Made by a program: the position numbers and the translations under genes
Assembly (NCBI GenBank): GCA_016705065.1
Contig: JADIYY010000001.1
Location: 248,001-312,000, forward strand
Direction: 5' to 3'
DNA from: Candidatus Aalborgiella aggregata
GTDB lineage: Bacteria; Pseudomonadota; Gammaproteobacteria; Burkholderiales; Burkholderiaceae_C
DNA length: 64,000 bases
The notes under the pieces: generated by a model
The model's database searches: none
Told to the model about the DNA's origin: nothing
Seen by the model: only the letters and a program-made list of their open reading frames with translations
Part shown: positions 8,328 to 16,989 of the stretch, piece after piece
Position numbering within the stretch: position 1 is the first letter of the stretch
Layout of the letters: every line of letters begins with the position of its first letter

Positions 8328-9224
8328 ATGAAGCAAAACCTGATGTTGGATTCTTTTTGGCGAGCAGCAGCTTATTGTTTGCACCCTCGTGTCATTGCCT
8401 TGTCTTTTTTGCCCTTAGTCATCATGGGCGTACTGGCTTGGGGTTTGGCTTACTTTTTTTGGACTCCTGCGGTTGATTGGGTGAAAACAACATTGGAGTC
8501 ATTCAGTCTACTCAACACTTTCTTAGCTTGGTTGCAAGGTGTTGGTATGGGTGGGCTGAAAGCATTCTTGATTCCCATGCTGGTGATTGTTGTGTTAACG
8601 CCTATCGTGGTGGTGATTTCATTGATTTTGGTGGCGGTCATGATGACGCCTGCAATGGTGTCCTTGGTTGCTGAACGTCGGTTTCCTGAGTTGGAACGAA
8701 AAAAAGGGCACTCATTGTTTGCCAGCGTTGTGTGGTCATTCGGCGCAACTTTGGTGGCCATTTTGATATTGATAGTGACCGTCCCTTTGTGGTTGGTTCC
8801 ACCTTTGATATTGATTGTGCCACCGTTGATTTGGGGTTGGTTGACTTACCGTGTCATGAGCTTTGATGCTCTGGCTGACCATGCGAGTAAAGAAGAGCGG
8901 CGGACCATCATGCGCAAATACCGCAGTCCCTTGTTGGTGATTGGCATCATCACGGGCTATTTGGGTGCTGCCCCCAGCATTGTTTGGGCTTCTGGTATTT
9001 TGTTTGCAGCGGCTTTTATGATATTGATACCCATTGCGATTTGGATTTACACTTTGGTGTTTGGCTTTGCATCATTGTGGTTCAGCCATTTTTGTTTGGC
9101 TGCTTTGCAAGATTTGCGCTCCGAAGAAGTCATCCAAGCACCAAAACCACCCACACCTTTGATCACGGAAACTGTATCTATGCACGATAATGGTGCATTG
9201 AATGTGCCAAAATCGATCAACTAA
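8328..9224 (+). CDS. EI24-domain integral membrane protein
   Basis: About 298 residues with a strongly hydrophobic pattern: HPRVIALSFLPLVIMGVLAWGLAYFF, FLIPMLVIVVLTPIVVVISLILVAVMM, then two closely spaced helices around VWSFGATLVAILILIVTVPLWLVP and two more near the C-terminus. This architecture and the LVAERRFPELERKKG loop fit the EI24/CysZ-like family common in Burkholderiales; the function is unknown. The longer ATG at 8313 has no ribosome-binding site. GGAGGG at 8318-8323 precedes ATG at 8325 and 8328, and 8328 (MKQNLMLDSFWRAA) has the better spacing. The gene is divergent from the ABC exporter. Confidence 0.75.
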   Translation: MKQNLMLDSFWRAAAYCLHPRVIALSFLPLVIMGVLAWGLAYFFWTPAVDWVKTTLESFSLLNTFLAWLQGVGMGGLKAFLIPMLVIVVLTPIVVVISLILVAVMMTPAMVSLVAERRFPELERKKGHSLFASVVWSFGATLVAILILIVTVPLWLVPPLILIVPPLIWGWLTYRVMSFDALADHASKEERRTIMRKYRSPLLVIGIITGYLGAAPSIVWASGILFAAAFMILIPIAIWIYTLVFGFASLWFSHFCLAALQDLRSEEVIQAPKPPTPLITETVSMHDNGALNVPKSIN

Positions 9225-9244
9225 GGTTATAAGAAATTCAATAC

Positions 9245-9261
9245 TGCACTTATTTGGTGCG
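9245..9261 (+). promoter_or_regulatory. NtrC binding site (enhancer) upstream of glnA
   Basis: The dyad GCAC-N7-GTGC (TGCACTTATTTGGTGCG) matches the NtrC operator pattern in arm sequence and spacing. It lies about 150 bp upstream of the sigma-54 -24/-12 element of glnA, a normal distance for an enhancer that works by DNA looping. ntrB and ntrC are encoded shortly downstream. I see only one convincing site. Confidence 0.7.
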
Positions 9262-9411
9262 CATTGCGCTGAATCAAGAATAATTAAAATCGGACAATTT
9301 TAAGCAAGCACTCGAATTACCAAGCGCATCTAGCTTGTAGAATCAACGAGATTGTCGAGTTAAGTAAGAGAGATTCCTTTGTGTTGATTTGATTGGTCAC
9401 TAGGCCAATTT

Positions 9412-9429
9412 TTGGCACAATTCATGCTT
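9412..9429 (+). promoter_or_regulatory. Sigma-54 promoter of glnA
   Basis: TGGCAC at 9413-9418, five bases, then ATGC at 9424-9427 fits the -24/-12 consensus TGGCAC-N5-TTGC with one mismatch. The GG-GC spacing is exact. It lies 50-65 bp before the glnA ATG. A short dyad ATTGG-N8-CCAAT at 9392-9409 sits immediately upstream and could be an extra protein site. With the NtrC site at 9245 this predicts nitrogen-limited induction. Confidence 0.75.
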
Positions 9430-9477
9430 CGTATTTAGTTTTTATCAACCCGCCATATGGCGTTTTAGGAGATTTTG

Positions 9478-10893
9478 ATGGCAAAGACCATTGCAGATGT
9501 GATGAAGATGGTGAAAGACGAGGAAGTCAAATTTGTTGATTTTCGTTTCACTGATACCCGTGGTAAAGAGCAGCACGTGACAGTGCCTGTGTCGCATTTT
9601 GACGAAGACAAATTCTCGTCAGGACATGCTTTTGATGGTTCTTCTATCGCTGGCTGGAAAGGAATTGAAGCATCAGACATGCAATTGATGCCTGATCCTA
9701 ATACAGCCAACATCGACCCCTTCTTTGAAGAAACCACCATGTTCTTGCAATGTGACGTGGTTGAGCCAGCAGACGGCAAAGCATATGACCGTGACCCACG
9801 CTCCGTGGCCAAACGCGCAGAAGCGTATTTGAAAGCATCTGGTTTAGGCGACACCGCTTTCTTTGGTCCTGAGCCAGAATTCTTCATTTTTGATGGCGTG
9901 CGTTGGAATACCGATATGTCTGGCACATTCTTCAAAATCGAAGAATATGAAGCACCATGGAACAGCGGCGCGAAAATGGAAGGCGGCAACCGCGGCCATC
10001 GTCCAACCGTTAAAGGCGGCTATTTCCCAGTACCACCGGTTGACAGCACACACGACATGCGCTCTGAAATGTCTTTGATTTTGGAATCCTTGGGTATCCC
10101 AGTCGAAGTGCATCACCACGAAGTAGCGGGCGCAGGACAATGCGAATTGGGTACCAAATTCAGCACACTGGTGCAGCGCGCTGACTGGACACAAGTACAA
10201 AAATACGTGGTCCAAAACGTAGCAAACGCTTATGGCAAAACAGCTACTTTCATGCCAAAACCAATCGTTGGCGATAACGGATCAGGCATGCACGTTCACC
10301 AATCCATCTGGAAAGACGGCAAAAACTTGTTCGCTGGCGACGGCTACGCTGGTTTGTCAGAATTCGCCTTGTACTACATTGGTGGCATCATCAAGCATGC
10401 ACGTGCTTTGAACGCCATTACCAACCCAAGTACCAATAGCTACAAGCGTTTGGTGCCTGGTTTTGAAGCGCCTGTTAAATTGGCATACTCTGCTAAAAAC
10501 CGTTCAGCATCTATTCGTATTCCACATGTGGCCAATCCAAAAGGTCGCCGTGTTGAAGCACGTTTCCCAGATCCAATGATGAACCCTTACTTGGGCTTCT
10601 CAGCATTGATGATGGCAGGCTTGGACGGTGTGGAAAACAAAATCCACCCAGGCGAAGCAGCTACCAAAGATTTGTACCATCTGCCACCAGAAGAAGACAA
10701 ATTGGTCCCAACTGTGTGCCACAGCTTGGATCAAGCCTTGGATTGCCTCGATGCAGATCGCAAGTTCTTGACCAAAGGCGGTGTGTTCACTGACAGCATG
10801 ATTGATGCCTTCATTGAACTCAAAATGACTGAAGTGACACGTATGCGCATGGCGACACACCCAGTGGAATTTGACATGTACTACTCGCTGTAA
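9478..10893 (+). CDS. glnA: Glutamine synthetase type I
   Basis: A 471-residue GSI-beta enzyme that makes glutamine from glutamate, ammonia and ATP. Visible motifs are DGSSIAGWKGIEASDMQLMPD (N-terminal active-site latch), EPEFFIFDG (metal-binding Glu), DNGSGMHVHQS (ATP site) and NRSASIRIP. The adenylylation loop reads LYHLPPEE with its Tyr at about residue 400, so activity is probably controlled by GlnE. The start is ATG 9478, with AGGAG at 9467-9471; the TTG just before it is not needed. It is preceded by a sigma-54 promoter and NtrC site and followed by a strong terminator, so it is mainly monocistronic even though ntrBC lie downstream. Confidence 0.98.
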   Translation: MAKTIADVMKMVKDEEVKFVDFRFTDTRGKEQHVTVPVSHFDEDKFSSGHAFDGSSIAGWKGIEASDMQLMPDPNTANIDPFFEETTMFLQCDVVEPADGKAYDRDPRSVAKRAEAYLKASGLGDTAFFGPEPEFFIFDGVRWNTDMSGTFFKIEEYEAPWNSGAKMEGGNRGHRPTVKGGYFPVPPVDSTHDMRSEMSLILESLGIPVEVHHHEVAGAGQCELGTKFSTLVQRADWTQVQKYVVQNVANAYGKTATFMPKPIVGDNGSGMHVHQSIWKDGKNLFAGDGYAGLSEFALYYIGGIIKHARALNAITNPSTNSYKRLVPGFEAPVKLAYSAKNRSASIRIPHVANPKGRRVEARFPDPMMNPYLGFSALMMAGLDGVENKIHPGEAATKDLYHLPPEEDKLVPTVCHSLDQALDCLDADRKFLTKGGVFTDSMIDAFIELKMTEVTRMRMATHPVEFDMYYSL

Positions 10894-10972
10894 TTCAGGC
10901 AGTAAACTGAACACAGAGCTGGAACGTTGAACATATGAGTTGAACTCTTACAGCTTTTTGTGAACAAACAAG

Positions 10973-11016
10973 GACGGTAAAAGCTGGCGTGAAGCTGGTT
11001 TTTACCGTCTTTTTTA
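10973..11016 (+). terminator. Rho-independent terminator of glnA
   Basis: GACGGTAAAA at 10973-10982 pairs with TTTTACCGTC ending at 11009, and six T follow. The loop contains a direct repeat (AAGCTGG twice). It lies 80 bp past the glnA stop and separates glnA from the DUF4124-ntrBC group. Confidence 0.85.
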
Positions 11017-11081
11017 TTGGATGTGCAAGTACGCTTGCTTTTGTTTGTGCTGAATTTTTAATTGCGAGATAATGCTAGCTT

Positions 11082-11651
11082 ATGAAAATTGTCAAATTGA
11101 TTCGATCTTATCTCTGGCTGGAAGTTGCTGTACTGGCAACCTTGATTTCACTTGTTTACAGCAGCACGGCATCGGCGCAGGGCATGTACAAATGTGATGA
11201 CAACAGTTACACCAATGTGCCAGCTGACATGGTCGGTAAAAAATGCAAACTGGTACAAGGTGGCAATGTGTCTGTTGACATTAAAACCAAGCAGTCATCA
11301 TCTACTCAATCTTCCAATTCTGCTCCAAGTTCCTCGCCCAACAAAAATCGCAATGTTGACAACTCAGAACAACGTGCACGTGATTCGGATGCGCGGGGCA
11401 TTTTGGTGGCAGAGCTTAAAAAATCAGAAGCAAAATTGGCTGATTTGTTGAAAGAGTACAACAATGGCGAGCCTGAAAAATTAGGTCCTGAAACGCGAAA
11501 TCACCAAAAGTATTTAGACCGCGTTGCTGAGCTCAAGGCCAGCATTGCGCGGTTGAACAGCGATGTAGAAGGCATCAAGCGTGAGCTCAATCGCAATGGT
11601 GGTGGTACGGCTGGATCTGTGAACAGTGCGATTGTCAAAAAAGCATATTGA
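11082..11651 (+). CDS. DUF4124-domain exported protein
   Basis: A 189-residue protein with an N-terminal hydrophobic signal (LWLEVAVLATLISLVYSSTASA, cleavage likely after ASA near residue 32). It is followed by the short DUF4124 module MYKCDDNSYTNVPADMVGKKC with two Cys. A Ser/Asn-rich linker at about 70-95 leads to a charged, probably coiled-coil C-terminal half (LVAELKKSEAKLADLLKEYNN and LDRVAELKASIARLNSDVEGIKREL). It is likely periplasmic or surface-attached, with unknown function. It lies directly before ntrB, 3 bp apart, a placement seen in other Burkholderiales, so it may be cotranscribed with ntrBC. Confidence 0.75.
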   Translation: MKIVKLIRSYLWLEVAVLATLISLVYSSTASAQGMYKCDDNSYTNVPADMVGKKCKLVQGGNVSVDIKTKQSSSTQSSNSAPSSSPNKNRNVDNSEQRARDSDARGILVAELKKSEAKLADLLKEYNNGEPEKLGPETRNHQKYLDRVAELKASIARLNSDVEGIKRELNRNGGGTAGSVNSAIVKKAY

Positions 11652-11654
11652 TTC

Positions 11655-12722
11655 TTGAGCTCGTCAAATCGTTTCCAATCATTTGACCTGTTAGCCACCT
11701 TGGTTGCGGTGGTACACCGCTCTGGTGAAGTCATTTTTGCCAATGCACAGCTTGAGGATGCACTAGGGAGCTCGCGTCGCACATTGGTTGGTGCACCATT
11801 TGCAAATTTCTTGAATGATGCGACGTCTTTTATCGCTGCATTGAATGGCGCTGGCGATCACACTTTTGCAGCGCTTCGTTATGACGACAGTTTGAAAAGG
11901 CCTGGAGCGCTGGGTCAAGATCCATTTCCAGTGCACGTCATCGTGACACTCAGCGATGTGGCTGATGAAATGATTGTCGAATTATTACCCTTAGAGCAGC
12001 AGGCCAAGCAAGACCGCGAAGACCGTTTGCATGCGCAAGCGCAAGCCAATAAGGAATTGATTCGCAATTTGGCGCATGAAATCAAAAACCCTTTGGGGGG
12101 TATTCGTGGCGCAGCGCAGCTCTTGGAGATGGAAATTCAAAGCAAGGAATTGCATGAGTACACACAAGTCATCATCCACGAGTCAGACAGATTGCAAACT
12201 TTAGTGGACAGATTGCTGGCACCACACCGCAAACCGCATGTGGTGTCGGAAGTGAATATTCATGAAGTGTGTGAACGAGTGCGTTCGGTCATATTGGCTG
12301 AATTTCCCCAGGGTTTGAAAATCAAACGCCAATACGATATTTCGATTCCTGAATTCAGAGGAGATCGTGAGCAGTTGATACAAGCCGTTTTGAACATCGT
12401 TCACAACGCCTGCTATGCCTTGGTGGATCGCATAGACGATGGTGATGCTGAAATCATTTTGCACACCCGCGTCGCACGCCAAGTCACATTTGGCAAACAG
12501 CGCTATAAATTGGCATTGGAATTGCATGTCATAGACAACGGACCTGGCATTCCCGATGCAATCAAAGAACGTATTTTTTACCCGCTGGTGTCGGGCAGAG
12601 AAGGCGGTTCAGGCTTGGGACTGACATTGGCGCAAACCTTTGTCAGTCAGCATAATGGCTTGATTGAGTGTGAGAGCGTACCAGGACGGACGGATTTCAA
12701 AATATTGATACCTTTGCCATAA
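11655..12722 (+). CDS. glnL: Nitrogen regulation sensor histidine kinase NtrB
   Basis: A 355-residue cytoplasmic kinase. A PAS-like domain occupies about residues 1-115. The H-box NLAHEIKNPLGGIRGAAQLLE near residues 136-156 holds the phosphorylated His. The N-box NIVHNACYAL and the ATP-lid motifs DNGPGIP and GSGLGLTLAQ complete the kinase domain. It phosphorylates NtrC when PII signals nitrogen shortage. The frame opens at a TTG at 11655 with no good ribosome-binding site, so the start is uncertain and translation may be coupled to the preceding gene (stop at 11649-11651). ntrC follows after 31 bp. Confidence 0.92.
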   Translation: MSSSNRFQSFDLLATLVAVVHRSGEVIFANAQLEDALGSSRRTLVGAPFANFLNDATSFIAALNGAGDHTFAALRYDDSLKRPGALGQDPFPVHVIVTLSDVADEMIVELLPLEQQAKQDREDRLHAQAQANKELIRNLAHEIKNPLGGIRGAAQLLEMEIQSKELHEYTQVIIHESDRLQTLVDRLLAPHRKPHVVSEVNIHEVCERVRSVILAEFPQGLKIKRQYDISIPEFRGDREQLIQAVLNIVHNACYALVDRIDDGDAEIILHTRVARQVTFGKQRYKLALELHVIDNGPGIPDAIKERIFYPLVSGREGGSGLGLTLAQTFVSQHNGLIECESVPGRTDFKILIPLP

Positions 12723-12753
12723 CCTTTATCACCGCCATCACTGCAAGACACTT

Positions 12754-14406
12754 ATGAAACCCATTTGGATAGTAGACGACGATCAATCCATCCGCTTTGT
12801 CTTGGAAAAGGCTCTGTTGCGTGAAAATTTACCAACCCGCAGTTTTACCAATCCGCGTGATGTTTTAAACGCATTACAAAATTTAGAAGAAGGCAGTGAT
12901 TTAGCGCCGCAAATCTTAATCAGCGATATTCGCATGCCCGGTGGTTCTGGCTTGGATTTGCTGGAAAAAGTCAAACTCCAATTCCCTGCTTTGCCCGTCA
13001 TCATCATGACAGCGTATTCAGATTTGGACAGTGCCGTGTCGGCTTTTCAAGGCGGTGCATTTGAATATTTGCCCAAACCATTTGACGTACCCAAAGCGGT
13101 GGAATTGATTCGACGTGCGGTGGATGAAAGTTTGCGTGAAGAAGTGACTGAAGTTCGCATGCTGGATGCGCCTGAAATGCTAGGCCAGGCACCGGCCATG
13201 CAAGATGTGTTTCGCGCCATCGGCAAATTAAGCCAAAGCAATGTCACGGTCATGATCACGGGTGAGAGCGGAACGGGTAAAGAGTTGGTGGCACGCGCTT
13301 TGCACAAACACTCACCACGTGGCGGCAGTGGCGGTGTAGCCACAGGCACAGATGCCAAAACGCTGGGCATTGTGCGTGAGGGTCCTTTTGTCGCTATCAA
13401 CACGGCAGCAATTCCGAAAGATTTATTAGAAAGCGAATTGTTCGGTCACGAGCGTGGTGCATTCACAGGTGCGCAAACCATGCGCCGTGGCCGCTTTGAA
13501 CAAGCCGATGGTGGCACCTTGTTTTTGGACGAAATTGGCGACATGCCTTTTGACTTGCAAACCCGTTTACTGAGGGTGTTGAGTGATGGGCATTTTTACC
13601 GCGTCGGTGGACACAACGCCATCAAAACCAATGTGCGTGTGATTGCTGCTACGCACCAAGATTTGGAACAACGCGTGAAAGAGGGCAGTTTTCGCGAAGA
13701 CTTGTTTCACCGTTTGAATGTGATTCGCCTGCGCTTGCCAGCGTTACGGCAGCGCCGTGAAGACATTCCCATGCTGACCAAACATTTCTTGCAACAAAGC
13801 GCCAAGCAACTGGGCGTAGATCCCAAACGCATCACCGATCAAGCCTTGACACAATTGGCTGCATTTGATTTTCCGGGTAACGTGCGGCAACTTGAAAATA
13901 TTTGCCATTGGCTCACCGTCATGTCGCCAAGTCAAGTGATTGAAAGTAAAGATTTACCGCCCGAAGTGTTGGAAGCCAGCGTAGCGCCTGGGCCAAGTGC
14001 AGCGACTGCGGTACAAGACGCATCCGGTGTAGCAACGCTGACGCCAGTCGATGCGATTATCCTGCAAACTGCAAGTGCGGCAGCTACAGCACCCATTGCA
14101 ATGCCAGGGACGATTCCAACGACCGTGTTGGCAACTTTGGCACCCGAGCACATCGCACCTGTTGCTGATGTTGGCGCTAAATGGGAAGATGGACTGGAGC
14201 ATGAAGCATTTGCACTGCTATTGGCAGGTGCACCTAATGTGTGGGACAACTTAACTCAACGTTTTGAAGCGCGCTTGATCGCTGCAGCGCTTAACAATAC
14301 CAAAGGGCGGCGAATTGACGCAGCGCAACAGTTGGGTATTGGACGCAACACCATCACCCGCAAAATTCAAGAATTGGAGGCCGCGGATGTGTTGACTAAG
14401 CGATAA
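12754..14406 (+). CDS. glnG: Nitrogen regulation response regulator NtrC (sigma-54 activator)
   Basis: A 550-residue enhancer-binding protein, longer than the usual 470-500. It has a receiver domain (1-120) with the phosphorylated Asp at about 58 in ISDIRMPGG. The AAA+ domain has Walker A GESGTGKE near residue 170 and the sigma-54-contact loop GAFTGA. A C-terminal Fis-type helix-turn-helix ends the protein (IDAAQQLGIGRNTITRKIQEL). Two additions stand out: a Gly-rich insert at about 190-209, between HSPRG and GPFVAINTAAIP, and an Ala-rich linker at about 408-485 before the DNA-binding domain. It presumably acts at the site at 9245 upstream of glnA. purC follows after 8 bp. Confidence 0.94.
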   Translation: MKPIWIVDDDQSIRFVLEKALLRENLPTRSFTNPRDVLNALQNLEEGSDLAPQILISDIRMPGGSGLDLLEKVKLQFPALPVIIMTAYSDLDSAVSAFQGGAFEYLPKPFDVPKAVELIRRAVDESLREEVTEVRMLDAPEMLGQAPAMQDVFRAIGKLSQSNVTVMITGESGTGKELVARALHKHSPRGGSGGVATGTDAKTLGIVREGPFVAINTAAIPKDLLESELFGHERGAFTGAQTMRRGRFEQADGGTLFLDEIGDMPFDLQTRLLRVLSDGHFYRVGGHNAIKTNVRVIAATHQDLEQRVKEGSFREDLFHRLNVIRLRLPALRQRREDIPMLTKHFLQQSAKQLGVDPKRITDQALTQLAAFDFPGNVRQLENICHWLTVMSPSQVIESKDLPPEVLEASVAPGPSAATAVQDASGVATLTPVDAIILQTASAAATAPIAMPGTIPTTVLATLAPEHIAPVADVGAKWEDGLEHEAFALLLAGAPNVWDNLTQRFEARLIAAALNNTKGRRIDAAQQLGIGRNTITRKIQELEAADVLTKR

Positions 14407-14414
14407 TCTAGGCT

Positions 14415-15347
14415 ATGACTAATGCAACGCCTAGCGCTTCACTTCACACCTCCCATATCAGCTCGCTCACGCTTTTAGCGCGTGGCAAAGTGCGTGATAA
14501 CTACGCTGTGGGCAGCGACCGAATTTTGATGGTCGCCAGCGACCGACTCAGCGCATTTGACGTCATCATGGGCGAAGGCATCCCGGGTAAAGGCGCACTG
14601 CTGACCAAAATGGCTTTGTTTTGGTTTGAAAAGTTAGGCCAAATCAAAACAAAAGATGGTGCCAAGTTGTGCCCCAATCATTTAACGGGTGAATCCCCCG
14701 AAAGCGCGGTCAGTGCTGCCGAAGTGCCTTTGGTCACTGGTCGCTCCATGTTGGTGAAACGCTTAACACCCATTCCTGTAGAGGCAGTCGTGCGTGGTTA
14801 TTTGGCAGGCAGTGGCTGGGCAGAATACCAAAAATCACAATCGGTTTGTGGCGTGCCGCTTCCAGCAGGTCTGCAAAATGCATCCAAATTGCCTGAACCC
14901 ATTTTCACTCCCGCAGCCAAGGCGGCCGTGGGCGAGCATGACGAAAACATCAGCTTTGAAAAAATGGTGGCCACCATTGGCAAAGATTTAGCAGAACAAA
15001 TCCGCAGTACCAGCATCGCCATTTACAAAACGGCGTATGACTTTGCGCTGACCAAAGGCATCATCATTGCCGATACCAAATTTGAATTTGGCTTGGATGA
15101 AAGCGGCACACTCACTTTGATGGACGAGGTGCTCACCCCAGATTCATCCCGTTTTTGGCCAGCTGAGAGTTACGAAGCCAGCTTCAAAGCCGGCCAAAAT
15201 CCACCCAGCTTTGATAAACAATTCGTCCGCGATTGGCTAGAGTCCCAACCCTGGGACAAAACCCCACCCGCCCCGCGGATTCCCCAAGACATCATTGCCA
15301 AAACAGCAGCGAAATACCAAGAGGCTTGGGATAGGCTGACAAGTTAA
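14415..15347 (+). CDS. purC: Phosphoribosylaminoimidazole-succinocarboxamide synthase
   Basis: A 310-residue SAICAR synthetase, in the length range of the long bacterial type. Motifs are LLARGKVRDNYAVG, ASDRLSAFDVIMGEGIPGKG, MLVKRLTPIPVEAVVRGYLAGSGW and the acidic LMDEVLTPDSSRFWP. It joins CAIR and aspartate in purine synthesis. It starts 8 bp after ntrC and is convergent with the thioredoxin-like gene at 15375; purE and purK lie 1.1 kb further on. The close link with ntrC suggests shared readthrough, but no operator is seen. Confidence 0.97.
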   Translation: MTNATPSASLHTSHISSLTLLARGKVRDNYAVGSDRILMVASDRLSAFDVIMGEGIPGKGALLTKMALFWFEKLGQIKTKDGAKLCPNHLTGESPESAVSAAEVPLVTGRSMLVKRLTPIPVEAVVRGYLAGSGWAEYQKSQSVCGVPLPAGLQNASKLPEPIFTPAAKAAVGEHDENISFEKMVATIGKDLAEQIRSTSIAIYKTAYDFALTKGIIIADTKFEFGLDESGTLTLMDEVLTPDSSRFWPAESYEASFKAGQNPPSFDKQFVRDWLESQPWDKTPPAPRIPQDIIAKTAAKYQEAWDRLTS

Positions 15348-15374
15348 TTCACAGCGTCAGCTTTTCAAACAAAC

Positions 15375-16313
15375 TTAACTTAGCACCACACTCGACAACC
15401 TGCGGCGATACGTCGCTACGGTTGGATCCACTGGTGGAATGTGGCCGTCGGCTACTTTGACGGGTTTGGGTTCGATGATGTCCAAGATGGCGATGTAGGT
15501 TTTGCGGGCTTTGTCTTCGTTCCACGTTTTGTCGCGCATCAAAATTTCAAGCAATTCGTCCATTGCATCGGTCCAGCGCTGTTGTGACATCAAGATTTGT
15601 GCTTTGGTGAACCGGGTTTCAAAATCACGTTTATTGCTGGCAATCTTCGCATCCAGATCATCTATGGCATCATTTAGTGCTGTATCCGGCGTATTGATTG
15701 CCTCAGGTGCTATTAAGTATGTAGCATCGTTGGCTTGCATCCAGCGTTGCAATGAATCAAACTTGCGCACCACGCTGGTTTTGGCGATGACTGGGGCGAA
15801 GGCGATTTTGGCATCGTCGTCGCGACCTTCTTGCATGAGTAATTTGACCAAGTCAAAACGAAGCTCATCGTTGTTGCTGTCGTCTTTGAGTTTGACAACC
15901 AATTCTTCAATTTGCGCTTCAGGCGAAATGTGGGCGAATTCGGTGCTTTCTGTGTCATAGGTGGTGTCAGCTTCCGCTGCTTCGTCTGCGGGTGGCAAAT
16001 GCTTGTCCAAAAAAGCTTTCACTTGGCTCTCAGGCATGGCACCTTGAAAACCATCGACGGGTTTGCCTTGCACCATCAATATGCAGGTGGGAATGCTGCG
16101 AATGCCAAAGGCTGCGGCAATTTCTTGTTCTTGGTCCGAATCCACCTTGGCCAATATAAAGCGGCCTGCGTAGTCGGTTTCCAGTTTTTCCAAGATGGGG
16201 CCAAGCGATTTGCAGGGTCCACACCAAGGAGCCCAAAAGTCCACTAAAACGGGCGTTTGCATGGACGCTTGAATGATTTCGGTTTCAAAAGTGTCGCGGG
16301 TGATGTCTATCAT
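15375..16313 (-). CDS. Thioredoxin-fold co-chaperone CnoX-like (YbbN family)
   Basis: A 312-residue protein. The N-terminal thioredoxin domain (1-108) has the active site WAPWCGPCKSLGP, so it retains both redox Cys, unlike E. coli CnoX. The remainder is TPR-like (EAQIEELVVKLKDDSNN to the typical end MDELLEILMRDKTWNEDKARKTYIAILDI). Relatives protect proteins during oxidative or chlorine stress and cooperate with GroEL; this role is inferred. Residues of about 197-214 (ATYLIAPEAINTPDTALND) are encoded by a copy of the dispersed repeat at 15670-15726 and sit in a spacer between helical repeats. The gene is convergent with purC. Confidence 0.85.
   Translation of the reverse strand: MIDITRDTFETEIIQASMQTPVLVDFWAPWCGPCKSLGPILEKLETDYAGRFILAKVDSDQEQEIAAAFGIRSIPTCILMVQGKPVDGFQGAMPESQVKAFLDKHLPPADEAAEADTTYDTESTEFAHISPEAQIEELVVKLKDDSNNDELRFDLVKLLMQEGRDDDAKIAFAPVIAKTSVVRKFDSLQRWMQANDATYLIAPEAINTPDTALNDAIDDLDAKIASNKRDFETRFTKAQILMSQQRWTDAMDELLEILMRDKTWNEDKARKTYIAILDIIEPKPVKVADGHIPPVDPTVATYRRRLSSVVLS
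15670..15726 (-). repeat. Dispersed repeat inside cnoX-like gene, sense orientation
   Basis: Read with the gene, the copy has GCTACATACTTAATAGC, then AGGCAATCAATACGCCGG with one change, then GATACAGC. It is read in phase 1 and gives …LIAPEAINTPDT…. The consensus TAG of this phase is GAG (Glu). It has no effect on the frame of the gene. Confidence 0.8.
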
Positions 16314-16449
16314 GGCAGGTGTTTGGGTTGAATGCGTGATGAATGCGCCTAAATACGGCGAAGGGCGATGTTAAAACGTAAAATGTGATTATCCAATGAG
16401 TTCTGTCTTTTCCCAATTTGGGCGATAACTTTATTAATCAAGGCGTACC

Positions 16450-16989
16450 ATGAACGCAGCCATCACAACTGAAATAAAAATAGGGGTGCTAATGGGTTCC
16501 AGCTCGGACTGGGACACCATGCAACACGCCGTCGCCATTTTGCAAGAGTTTGGCATTGCGCATGAAGCACGTGTGGTTTCTGCCCACCGCATGCCTGACG
16601 AAATGTTTATTTACGCTGAAGCGGCAGCCAGCCGTGGCTTACAGGCCATCATTGCGGGTGCCGGCGGTGCGGCGCATTTGCCCGGCATGTTGGCAGCCAA
16701 AACGGCTGTGCCGGTGCTGGGCGTGCCAGTGCCGAGCAAACATTTGCAAGGTGTTGATTCCTTGCACAGCATCGTGCAAATGCCCAAAGGTATTCCCGTC
16801 GCGACATTCGCAATCGGTGCAGCAGGTGCTGCCAATGCGGCTTTGTTTGCGGTGGCGATGTTGGCCAACAACAATGCGTTGTTGCGCACGCAGTTGGATG
16901 ACTACCGTCGCAGGCAAACCGAACAGGCCAAAGCCATGGCTTTGCCTGATTTGCAAGCCATCACAAAGCCAGCCGCAGGGAGAATTTAA
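16450..16989 (+). CDS. purE: N5-carboxyaminoimidazole ribonucleotide mutase
   Basis: A 179-residue class I PurE. The signature GSSSDWDTMQHA, then SAHRMPDEMF, AGAGGAAHLPGMLA and PVPSKHLQGVDSLHSIVQMPKGIPV cover the active site. It converts N5-CAIR to CAIR, pairing with PurK encoded immediately downstream (purK start codon abuts the purE stop). The upstream 136 bp back to the thioredoxin-like gene hold no clear PurR-type operator. Confidence 0.97.
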   Translation: MNAAITTEIKIGVLMGSSSDWDTMQHAVAILQEFGIAHEARVVSAHRMPDEMFIYAEAAASRGLQAIIAGAGGAAHLPGMLAAKTAVPVLGVPVPSKHLQGVDSLHSIVQMPKGIPVATFAIGAAGAANAALFAVAMLANNNALLRTQLDDYRRRQTEQAKAMALPDLQAITKPAAGRI

